Assembly: GCA_945870475.1 (NCBI GenBank)
Contig: CAMBSR010000073.1
Span: forward strand, 1 to 9,853
DNA: 9,853 nt
Direction: 5' to 3'
Source of the DNA: Phycisphaera mikurensis NBRC 102666
Lineage (GTDB): Bacteria > Planctomycetota > Phycisphaerae > Phycisphaerales > SM1A02
Made by a program: the position numbers and the translations under genes
Part shown: piece after piece, positions 1 to 6,071 of the stretch
Layout of the letters: each line of letters opens with the position of its first letter
How positions within the stretch are numbered: position 1 is the first letter of the stretch
Notes under the pieces: model-generated
What the model was told of the DNA's origin: nothing
Seen by the model: only the letters and a program-made list of their open reading frames with translations
Database searches by the model: none

Positions 1-1132
1 CGTCGCCTGCGCGGATCCCCGCGCGCTGTGCCGCCGAGCCGCGCGCGACCTTGGTGACCTGCACACCATCGGTGGCGTCCTTCACCTCGACGCCCACGTC
101 GCGCTCGCCCTGGCCAACCGCGGTGTCCACGGCGGGCCGCGCCAGCACCCACGCGCGCCATGCGGTCTCGAAGCCGTCGATGGTGGTGCCGAAGGTGTCC
201 TCGATGGCCTTGCGCCCGGTGCGGTCCTGCGCGAAGGTCTCCACGTAGCGGCGGTACCAGGGGCGCAGCTTGCCCTGGTCGGCCATGTACTCGAACACCG
301 AGCGCACCACCGGGTAGAGGACGGCGCTCTTGGCCATGAACTCGTCGGGCTTCATGACGATCACCTGCGAGAGCGAGAGCGCGCGCCGGTTGGCGGCCAT
401 CTTCCGCGCCTCGTTGTGGCGGTCGGAGGGCAGGAAGCGGATGGTGCCCTCGGGCGAGATCTCGTACGTCTCGTAGAGGGCCGCGATGCCTTCCTGCACC
501 CACATCATGTGCGGCTGGCCCAGGCGCTCCATGTGGCCGAAGTGCATGGCGTGCGTCCACTCGTGGCGCAGCACCGTGCCGATGTCCGCGGTCACGAGGC
601 GCCGCTTCGGGTGCTCGTACATGCCGGCGGTGGTCTGGCTGTCGGCGAAGATCTTGCGGATGTCGGCGGGCGTGGCCACCGCCAGGAAGACCTCCGTGTC
701 GGGCAGCGCGTCGAAGAGCGTGGACGCCTGCTGGTCTGCCTGCGCGCCGAGCATGCGGAGCATCTCGTCGTGGCTCGATTCATCCAGGCAGGTGGCGAAG
801 ACGATGCGGTGCGCGGCGTCCTCGCCGTAGCGATAGACCTTGCCGGCGTGGCCGTCCTTCCATTCCGCCTGCTCGCGCCGGGCGCGCGGGTCCTCGCGCA
901 GGCGCGGTGCGGTGGCGCCGGGCACCTCGATGCTGCCGCCGCTCCCGGGGGCCGTGCCCTTGCGACCGGGTCCGGCGGGTGCATCGCCGGGCGCGCGCTC
1001 ACGGATGCCGGGCGCGGTGTTCGGTGCGGATGAGGGCGATGATCCCGGTGGTGCCGATCCTGATGATGCCGATCCCTGCCCGGACGTTTGTCCGGCGAGC
1101 GCCAGCACCGCGATGGCGGCGAGATAACGCAT
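1..1132 (-). CDS. Secreted HExxH metallopeptidase-like protein with C-terminal PDZ domain (partial, 3' end off window)
   Basis: The frame is open from 1132 to the left edge (377 codons) with no stop, so the C-terminus lies outside. Residues 1-20 look like a signal peptide (MRYLAAIAVLALAG). Residues about 20-70 are a Gly/Ser/Pro/Ala-rich linker, suggesting a protein that acts outside the cytoplasm. The catalytic core holds HEWTH at residues 190-194 and, twenty residues on, WVQEG with Glu214, which together form the HExxH...E zinc site of gluzincins. From about residue 342 to the edge the pattern VTKVARGSAAQRAGIRAGD is a PDZ core, as in substrate-binding PDZ domains of periplasmic proteases. 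The layout resembles DUF1570-type proteins common in planctomycetes; that assignment is from memory of the family. A GTG at 1141 is an alternative start, but a -10-like TAGCCT (1145-1150) would place transcription start just after it, favouring ATG 1132. Proteolytic activity and substrate are unknown. Confidence 0.82.
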   Translation of the reverse strand, partial: MRYLAAIAVLALAGQTSGQGSASSGSAPPGSSPSSAPNTAPGIRERAPGDAPAGPGRKGTAPGSGGSIEVPGATAPRLREDPRARREQAEWKDGHAGKVYRYGEDAAHRIVFATCLDESSHDEMLRMLGAQADQQASTLFDALPDTEVFLAVATPADIRKIFADSQTTAGMYEHPKRRLVTADIGTVLRHEWTHAMHFGHMERLGQPHMMWVQEGIAALYETYEISPEGTIRFLPSDRHNEARKMAANRRALSLSQVIVMKPDEFMAKSAVLYPVVRSVFEYMADQGKLRPWYRRYVETFAQDRTGRKAIEDTFGTTIDGFETAWRAWVLARPAVDTAVGQGERDVGVEVKDATDGVQVTKVARGSAAQRAGIRAGD

Positions 1133-1144
1133 CGACTTCACGAA

Positions 1145-1150
1145 AGGCTA
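1145..1150 (-). promoter_or_regulatory. Possible -10 element of the metallopeptidase gene
   Basis: Reading leftward, TAGCCT ends 12 bases before ATG 1132 and 3 bases before the alternative GTG 1141. No Shine-Dalgarno site precedes either start. A transcript beginning about 7 bases after this hexamer would have a leader of only a few bases. No -35 element is recognisable. Confidence 0.3.
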
Positions 1151-1154
1151 CGAC

Positions 1155-1227
1155 GGAGAACCCCGCGGGTTTCCTCAATTGCCGGGGAGAACCCCAAAAT
1201 CCGTCGTTCTCAGCCCCGGCCGGGGGC
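1155..1227. repeat. Repeats and GC-rich inverted repeat in the purN / metallopeptidase gap
   Basis: The 110-120-base gap contains GGAGAACCCC twice (1155-1164 and 1186-1195, same orientation) and a perfect 12-base palindrome CCCCGGCCGGGG at 1214-1225. On the minus-strand transcript, CCCCGGC and GCCGGGG arms can also pair around an 11-base loop just downstream of the purN stop, which could act as a weak terminator. There is no clear U-tract. The function is inferred. Confidence 0.3.
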
Positions 1228-1251
1228 GTTCGCCGGGGGCCTTGCCCGGGT

Positions 1252-1848
1252 TCAGGCCGGCGCCTGCGCGCCGAGGACCTGCCGGATCGCCTCGGGGTAG
1301 GCGAGCGTCTCCTCGGCCCAGACCCGCTCGGCCAGGGTGTCGGGCGTATCGCCCGGCAGCACCGGGCAGCGGCGCTGGACCACGTGCTGGCCGTGGTCGT
1401 ACTGCGCGTCCACCCAGTGCACCGTGCAGCCGGACTCGGTGCGGCCGGCAGCCAGCACCGCGCGGTGCACGCGCTCGCCGAACATGCCGTGGCCGCCGAA
1501 CTCCGGCAACAGGGCGGGGTGGATGTTGAGCGCGCGCCCCTGCCACGCATCCACGCGGAAGCGCCGCAGGTAGCCCGCCAGGCACACCAGGTCCACGCCG
1601 TGGATGCGGAGCTCGCGGTCGATGCGGTCGTCGAACGTGTCCGCCGGCTCGGCCGGCACCACCGCCACCGGGATGCCGAGCGCCGCGCAGCGCGCCGCCG
1701 CGCCCACGCCTGGCTTGGTGACGATGCACACCACCACGGTGGCATCCAGCTCGCCGCGGTCGCAGGCGGCCGCGATGTTCGCCACGGTACGGCCGCCGCC
1801 CGAAGCGAGCGCGCCGATCCGCGCCGACCGTGCGCCCGTCAGTTGCAT
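1252..1848 (-). CDS. purN: Phosphoribosylglycinamide formyltransferase (GART, folate-dependent)
   Basis: This cytoplasmic enzyme transfers a formyl group from 10-formyltetrahydrofolate to glycinamide ribonucleotide, the third step of purine synthesis. The 198-residue length is close to the usual 190-220. LNIHPALLP (residues 107-115) carries the catalytic Asn108 and His110, and the segment HWVDAQYDHG holds Asp151, the third catalytic residue. The N-terminal phosphate-binding loop reads SGGGRT (16-21) rather than the SGNGSN of the E. coli enzyme. The ATG at 1848 lies inside the 3' end of the prolyl oligopeptidase gene. The two genes overlap by 10 bases (ATGCAACTGA), so purN is probably translated by coupling to the upstream gene. 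The same frame stays open far upstream through the peptidase gene, but only the part from this ATG looks like PurN. No other pur gene is nearby. Confidence 0.93.
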   Translation of the reverse strand: MQLTGARSARIGALASGGGRTVANIAAACDRGELDATVVVCIVTKPGVGAAARCAALGIPVAVVPAEPADTFDDRIDRELRIHGVDLVCLAGYLRRFRVDAWQGRALNIHPALLPEFGGHGMFGERVHRAVLAAGRTESGCTVHWVDAQYDHGQHVVQRRCPVLPGDTPDTLAERVWAEETLAYPEAIRQVLGAQAPA

Positions 1849-3923
1849 GCGCCGGTCTGCCACATCAGGAACGACCACTGGTCGACCGCCTCGCGCACGC
1901 GAGCCTCGAGCGGCTTGCCTGCGCCGTGGCCCGCATCGCGGTCCACGTAGAGGAGGATCGGCTCGGCGGCCGTGTCGCTGCCGGTGTTCGCCTGCAGCGT
2001 CGCGGCCATCTTGCGCGCGTGCAGCGGGTGCACGCGGGAGTCGTTCTCGCCGGCCGTGAAGAGCACCGCGGGGTACTTGGTGCCCTTCTTGGCGTTGTGG
2101 TACGGCGAGTACGCGCTCAGCCACTTGAAGGCGTTGGCGTCTTCGCTGGCGCCGTATTCCGGCACCCAGTACTTGGCCAGCAGGAAGTTCTGGTAGCGGA
2201 GCATGTCGCAGAGCGGCACGGCGCTGATGGCCGCGCTCCAGAGCTCGGGGCGCTGCGTCACTGCCACGGCCGTCAGCAGGCCGCCGTTGGAGCCGCCCAT
2301 CACGGCCAGGTGCGAGGCCGACGTGTACTTGTCCGTCGTCAGGCGCTCGGCGATGGCGTAGAGGTCGTCGAAGACGTTCTGCTTGCGCTCGAGCATGCCC
2401 GCCTTGTGCCAGGCGTCGCCGAACTCGCCGCCGCCGCGCAGGTTGGCCACCACGTAGATGCCGCCGCGCTCCAGGAAGGGCACGATGGTGGGGATGAACT
2501 CCGGGGTCAGCGAGACGTCGAAGCCGCCGTAGCCGTACAGCACGCACGGGTTGTTGCCGTCCATCTTGGTGCCGCGCTTCATCACCACGAAGGCCGGCAC
2601 CTGCGTGCCGTCCTTGCTGGCGGCGCGGATCTGCGTCACCTCGATGTCGTCGAGCTTGGCCGGCACCTCGGGCTTGGCCCACACCTCGGGCTTGTAGGGC
2701 TTCCAGAACAGGTCGCAGCGGTAGACGGTGCGCGGCGTGTTGTAGCTGGCGTAGGAGAAGAACATCTCCGTGTGCTTGCGGTCGCACGAGACCGCGGCGT
2801 TGCCGATGCCGGGGAGCGGCATCTCGGCGATGGGCTTGCCGTCGTACTTGTACGTGTTCACCAGGTCATGGGCGTCCTTCTGCCAGACCACCACGATCTC
2901 GTCCTTGCTCATGTCCACCTGGCTCATCACGGCGTCGCTGCGCTCGGGGATGATCACCTTCCAGTTGGATTCGGCCGGGTTGTTGATGTCGACCGCCACC
3001 AGGCGCGTGTTGGGCGCACCGAGCGTGGTGGTCATGTAGAGGGTGTTCTCCACCACTTCCACGGGATTGAACTGCGCGCCACGGCCCACGGCGATGGAGA
3101 TGCGGTTGTCCTTGCCGTCGCGGAGCTCGCTGAGCTTGGCCACCCACAGGTCGTTCTCCGTCCAACCGCGCGACATACCCAGGCACAGCCAGCGGTCCTC
3201 GGCGCCGAGCATGGCGAACGGCACCTCGGAGGGCTTGGTCTGCTTCAGGAAGACCGGGTCCTTCTCCACCGGCTCGCCGAGCTTGTGGAACGCCACCACG
3301 CGGCTGTAGGGGTCCTTCGGGTCGGTGAGCTTGGTGTAGACGAAGGCGTCGCCCCAGCCGTTCCAGCCGCCGAAGGTGACCTTGCCGGGGATCTCGTCCT
3401 TGAACATCTCCTTGGTGTCGGTGCGCATCACCTGCAGGACGCTCATCTCGCTGCCGGCCTTGCTGGTGCCGAAGGCCAGCTTCGAGCCCTGCCACGAGGG
3501 CACCCACCAGTCCACGGAGGTGAGGCCGGTGGGGTCGATCACGTTCGGATCCAGCACGGCCTTCGGCGGCGTGTTGGCGCCGCCGTCGCGGAAGTAGACG
3601 GCGGGCTGGTTCATGCGGCCCTGGCGCAGGGTGTACATGTAGTACGAGCCGCGGATGATCGGCGTGCCCCACGAGGTGATCTGCATGAGCGGCGTGAGCT
3701 TCTGCGTCAGCTCCTCGCGGCAGCGCAGCGGGTCGAGCACCGAGCGCAGGTTCGCCAGCTGCGCGTCCGTCCACTCCTTGACCTCGGGCGAGTCCTTCTC
3801 CAGCGGCTCGAGCCAGCGGTAGTCGTCGTTGACCTTTGTGCCGGCGTAGTCGTCGGTGACGGTCGAGACCTTGGTCTGCGGCGGGATGGCGAGTGCGGCG
3901 GTGGCGATGAAGGCGTTCAGCAT
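1839..3923 (-). CDS. Prolyl oligopeptidase (S9A family serine peptidase)
   Basis: The protein has 694 residues, the normal size for prolyl oligopeptidase, which cleaves short peptides after proline. The N-terminal stretch PPQTKVSTVTDDYAG...DDYRWLE (about 14-40) is the family's conserved start. A beta-propeller region (about 70-430) gates a C-terminal alpha/beta hydrolase. The catalytic triad is visible: Ser545 in GGSNGG, Asp628 in GENDSRVHP and His666 in GHGAGKP, with spacing very close to the mammalian enzyme (554/641/680). The first 13 residues are hydrophobic and could be a short signal peptide, but they lack a basic residue, so cytoplasmic versus periplasmic location is open. The start at 3923 is supported by a TATCCT hexamer exactly 7 bases upstream and the absence of a Shine-Dalgarno site. 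purN overlaps its 3' end. Confidence 0.95.
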   Translation of the reverse strand: MLNAFIATAALAIPPQTKVSTVTDDYAGTKVNDDYRWLEPLEKDSPEVKEWTDAQLANLRSVLDPLRCREELTQKLTPLMQITSWGTPIIRGSYYMYTLRQGRMNQPAVYFRDGGANTPPKAVLDPNVIDPTGLTSVDWWVPSWQGSKLAFGTSKAGSEMSVLQVMRTDTKEMFKDEIPGKVTFGGWNGWGDAFVYTKLTDPKDPYSRVVAFHKLGEPVEKDPVFLKQTKPSEVPFAMLGAEDRWLCLGMSRGWTENDLWVAKLSELRDGKDNRISIAVGRGAQFNPVEVVENTLYMTTTLGAPNTRLVAVDINNPAESNWKVIIPERSDAVMSQVDMSKDEIVVVWQKDAHDLVNTYKYDGKPIAEMPLPGIGNAAVSCDRKHTEMFFSYASYNTPRTVYRCDLFWKPYKPEVWAKPEVPAKLDDIEVTQIRAASKDGTQVPAFVVMKRGTKMDGNNPCVLYGYGGFDVSLTPEFIPTIVPFLERGGIYVVANLRGGGEFGDAWHKAGMLERKQNVFDDLYAIAERLTTDKYTSASHLAVMGGSNGGLLTAVAVTQRPELWSAAISAVPLCDMLRYQNFLLAKYWVPEYGASEDANAFKWLSAYSPYHNAKKGTKYPAVLFTAGENDSRVHPLHARKMAATLQANTGSDTAAEPILLYVDRDAGHGAGKPLEARVREAVDQWSFLMWQTGACN

Positions 3924-3930
3924 GGCGCGG

Positions 3931-3936
3931 AGGATA
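3931..3936 (-). promoter_or_regulatory. -10-like element TATCCT of the prolyl oligopeptidase gene
   Basis: Reading leftward, TATCCT is followed by 7 bases (CCGCGCC) and then the ATG at 3923. This spacing would put the transcription start at or next to the start codon, giving a leaderless mRNA covering the peptidase and purN. No -35 element is obvious. The upstream hairpin at 3956-3979 fits a separate transcription unit. Confidence 0.45.
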
Positions 3937-3955
3937 CGGAATGCCGGGTGCGGTG

Positions 3956-3989
3956 CGCGCGGGGATGGTTCCCCGCGCGAAGCCGCGCG
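3956..3989 (-). terminator. Strong hairpin(s) downstream of map
   Basis: Plus-strand arms CGCGCGGGGA (3956-3965) and TCCCCGCGCG (3970-3979) are perfectly complementary across a 4-base loop, starting 14 bases after the map stop codon. A second hairpin pairs CGCGCG 3974-3979 with CGCGCG 3984-3989 around a 4-base loop and shares one arm, so the two are mutually exclusive. There is no U-tract, so a factor-independent terminator is likely but not certain. Confidence 0.5.
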
Positions 3990-3993
3990 ACCA

Positions 3994-4809
3994 TCACCCC
4001 GTGATCACGTCCGGCATCTCGAACAGCCCCTCGGTCAGGTTGCGCGGGCCCTTGGCGGTGATGAGGACGTCGGCCTCGTAGTGGACGGCCAGCGAGCCGT
4101 CGGCGGTCCAGATCGGCCACTCGCGGCCCTTGGTGCGCGTCTCGGTGGTGCCGACGGCGAGCATCGGTTCCACGGCGACGAGCATTCCCGGGACCCACGG
4201 CTTCCACGCCTCGCCCCATTCGCCGGGGTAGGTGGGCACCACGTTGGAGATGAACGGCGGGCCGTGGAGGTCGCGGCCGATGCCGTGCCCGCCGAGGCCG
4301 CGCACCAGGTGGAAGCCGCACTCCTTCTCCACGTGACCCTGCACGGCCTTCGCCCAGTCGATGAGCGGGCGCTGCGGCTGCATGGCGGCGATGCCGCGGC
4401 GCAGGCTCTCCTTGCCGCTCTCCATGAGGGCGCGCGTGAGCTTGTCGGGCTCGCCGAAGGAGTAGGTCCACGCAGCGTCTCCGATCCAGCCCTTGTTGCG
4501 CACGCCGATGTCGATGGAGAGCACGTCGCCGGTCTTCACCGGGTCGCGGCTCATGGTGTGCGTCCCGTGGACGACGCAGGCGTTCGGGCTGAGGCAGGCG
4601 TGGCTCGGGTACGGCGGGTGGCCGCGCACGTTGTAGCCCAGGAAGCAGCTCTCGCAGCCGAGGTCCTTGAGCGCGGCGCCGACGAACGAGTCGATCTCCG
4701 GCAGCGTGAGACCGGTGCGCAGGAACGTCACGAGGCGGCGATGCACCTCGACGACGCGTTCCGCGGCGGCTTCGGCGTGGGCGATGTCCTTGGGGTCGGT
4801 GACGAGCAC
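3994..4809 (-). CDS. map: Methionine aminopeptidase, type I
   Basis: This cytoplasmic metalloenzyme removes the initiator methionine from new proteins. All active-site residues of the pita-bread fold are present in the 271-residue product: His81 (substrate), and the metal ligands Asp100 (SIDIGV), Asp111 (GDAAWT), His175 (GGHGIG), Glu214 (VEPM) and Glu245 (HYEADV), with His182 in DLHGPP. The type II insertion is absent. The segment 190-206 (VVPTYPGEWGEAWKPWV) is longer than in the E. coli enzyme, accounting for most of the extra length. The start is GTG at 4809. A TAGCAT hexamer lies 10 bases upstream, and no Shine-Dalgarno site is seen. A strong hairpin follows the stop. Spacing of 70 bases on both sides suggests a monocistronic gene. 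Confidence 0.95.
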   Translation of the reverse strand: MLVTDPKDIAHAEAAAERVVEVHRRLVTFLRTGLTLPEIDSFVGAALKDLGCESCFLGYNVRGHPPYPSHACLSPNACVVHGTHTMSRDPVKTGDVLSIDIGVRNKGWIGDAAWTYSFGEPDKLTRALMESGKESLRRGIAAMQPQRPLIDWAKAVQGHVEKECGFHLVRGLGGHGIGRDLHGPPFISNVVPTYPGEWGEAWKPWVPGMLVAVEPMLAVGTTETRTKGREWPIWTADGSLAVHYEADVLITAKGPRNLTEGLFEMPDVITG

Positions 4810-4819
4810 GGGGGCGTGG

Positions 4820-4825
4820 ATGCTA
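4820..4825 (-). promoter_or_regulatory. Possible -10 element TAGCAT of map
   Basis: Reading leftward, TAGCAT ends 10 bases before GTG 4809. The leader would be about 3 bases. No Shine-Dalgarno or -35 sequence is recognisable. The argument rests on the same arrangement being seen at other genes in the window. Confidence 0.3.
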
Positions 4826-4853
4826 CGGAAACGGCCAGTGCGCCGCCCGGCGT

Positions 4854-4877
4854 CCGGAGGCGAATCCGCCCCTCCGG
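4854..4877 (-). terminator. Hairpin after the GspF-like gene
   Basis: Starting two bases beyond the stop codon (4880-4882), arms CCGGAGG (4854-4860) and CCTCCGG (4871-4877) pair. The stem continues through an inner CG/CG pair beside a 2-base bulge, and closes on a 4-base loop. There is no U-tract. It is placed as expected for a terminator of the gene to its right. Confidence 0.42.
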
Positions 4878-4879
4878 CG

Positions 4880-5962
4880 TCACGAGTACGCCAGGAGCCG
4901 GAGCGTGGCGGGCAGTTGGCTCAGATGCAGCCCCTCGTCAACCATCTCGACGAAATGCGGCTCGAACCCCGGCTGGAAGAACGTGGACTTCGGCAGCACC
5001 TTGCCGAGGTCATCGCCCGATTGGACCCCCAGCACCGATTTCGCGAGGCGCCTGCGGAGGCGCCGGGGCATTTCCATCGCCGCGCACCGCAGACTTCCGA
5101 CCACGTCGCCGGAGATCTCCTGCGCGCATGCGAAGGTGATGGCGAACCGCCGCGTGCGGGCGCTGAGCAGGCTGCCCGGCCGGAACGCCCCGGCGATGCG
5201 CTGCTCCCTGCGGAACGCGAGGTAGGCCGACAGCGATCGGGTGATCCCCGTCTGCTGTTCCCCGATCCGAAGGAACTCCAACGCCACGCTGCCGAACGCC
5301 GAGCGCTGCGAACCCAGGAGATCCTGCGCTGTCCCGGGTGTCTCCATGTGCTTGTTGAGCTCGGCGAACAGCCGCCTGGTGCGGCGGGGCCATCGGGGCA
5401 ACGTCAGCGCTTGGAGCGCGTCGTAGAACGAGACCCTTTGGCTGGTGAGGGATTCGATGAGTGCCAGCGCCCTTTCGCCGGTGGCGGTCGGAGCCCAGAC
5501 GTGCCGAAGCTGCGTTCGATCGAGTGGCGCGGTGTCATGGGCATCGAGGTCGATGCTCCCGTCGATGCTGTCGACGCGCTGGTCGATGCTGTCGATGCGC
5601 TGGTCGATGCTGTCGATGATCAGCTGGCCGCGGATGGCTTGGTGGCATTCGATCGACTCATTGACCGACGGCGCTGCCGGCGTGTCCATGGCTCCGATGC
5701 TGCCATCGACGCTGTCTTCGCTGCTGTCACGTTCATCGGTGGCGATCACGTCATCGGTCGGCGGCCGCCTGGCGCGCAGACGCAGCGATTCAGTCTGGGC
5801 CCGCGAGCTCTGTGCCGATTGCTCGTCGATCGCCACGATGAAGATGGAGCGCATGCCCCGCTGGCTGAGCCGGGTGACGGCGTCGCGGGCGTTCAGTGCC
5901 TCGATGGCGCCGAAGAGGTCATGGCCATCGATCGTGGATGCCTCGTACCGGAATAGTCGCAC
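4880..5962 (-). CDS. GspF-like protein without membrane segments, with repeat-rich acidic linker
   Basis: The 360-residue product has three parts. Residues 1-45 (FRYEASTIDGHDLFGAIEA, then A...L...G) match the N-terminal domain of GspF/PilC platform proteins of type II secretion and type IV pili. Residues about 46-155 are an acidic Asp/Ser/Ile-rich linker with the heptad IDSIDQR repeated at 115-139. Residues about 160-255 and 270-360 look like two degenerate T2SSF domains: the first has FLRIGEQQTGITRSLSAYLA (compare the family's iGE..G.L...L), and the second ends FEPHFVEMVDEGLHLSQL with the same ending pattern. The hydrophobic helices that should follow each domain are absent, so the protein appears soluble. 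The start is GTG, chosen for the GGGAGA site 8 bases upstream. No other secretion or pilus gene is near. It may be a decayed or repurposed GspF; function unknown. Confidence 0.72.
   Translation of the reverse strand: MRLFRYEASTIDGHDLFGAIEALNARDAVTRLSQRGMRSIFIVAIDEQSAQSSRAQTESLRLRARRPPTDDVIATDERDSSEDSVDGSIGAMDTPAAPSVNESIECHQAIRGQLIIDSIDQRIDSIDQRVDSIDGSIDLDAHDTAPLDRTQLRHVWAPTATGERALALIESLTSQRVSFYDALQALTLPRWPRRTRRLFAELNKHMETPGTAQDLLGSQRSAFGSVALEFLRIGEQQTGITRSLSAYLAFRREQRIAGAFRPGSLLSARTRRFAITFACAQEISGDVVGSLRCAAMEMPRRLRRRLAKSVLGVQSGDDLGKVLPKSTFFQPGFEPHFVEMVDEGLHLSQLPATLRLLAYS
5549..5623. repeat. 21-bp in-frame tandem repeat inside the GspF-like gene
   Basis: Three adjacent 21-base units (5561-5581, 5582-5602, 5603-5623) each begin GTCGATGCTGTCGA and differ at only a few positions towards the end. 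A half unit, GTCGATGCTCCC, precedes them at 5549-5560. Being a multiple of three, each unit encodes seven residues (consensus DSIDQRI on the minus strand). More diverged GATGCTG/CGACGCTG copies extend to about 5735. Such arrays can gain or lose units by slippage without breaking the frame. Confidence 0.85.
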
Positions 5963-5970
5963 GGTGGATG

Positions 5971-5976
5971 TCTCCC
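5971..5976 (-). promoter_or_regulatory. Ribosome binding site GGGAGA of the GspF-like gene
   Basis: Reading leftward, GGGAGA is followed by 8 bases and then the GTG at 5962. It is the only clear Shine-Dalgarno-like site in front of a start codon in this window and it decides the start, because no ATG is available in frame nearby. A weak TTGAAA farther upstream (around 6005-6022) has no convincing -10 partner. Confidence 0.6.
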
Positions 5977-6071
5977 GAAATGCACAGTTCGAACGTTGCT
6001 CGGCACTGCTTACGATTTCAAGGTACGCCCCCGCCCGTGCCGGGGATCCGCGGAAATCCGGAATTGTTCGC

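Noticed and set aside
416..1130. Plus- and minus-strand frames at 416-1033, 592-1002 and 840-1127 as separate small genes
   Set aside because: They overlap the metallopeptidase gene in other frames and show no motif, while that gene's frame shows a signal peptide, HExxH site and PDZ.
1849..2787. Upstream extension of the purN frame through the prolyl oligopeptidase gene, as if a fusion
   Set aside because: The extension is out of frame with a real peptidase and has low-complexity Arg/Ala/Gly composition. PurN homology starts right after ATG 1848.
1830..4004. A 724-codon plus-strand reading frame opposite the prolyl oligopeptidase gene
   Set aside because: It is antisense to a gene with a complete catalytic triad, is rich in His/Arg/Val/Ala as expected from the complement of G+C-rich codons, and has no recognisable motif.
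5561..5623. The 21-bp tandem units as a CRISPR-like or origin (iteron) array
   Set aside because: The units are directly adjacent without spacers, lie inside a coding frame, keep the frame, and have no cas or replication gene nearby.
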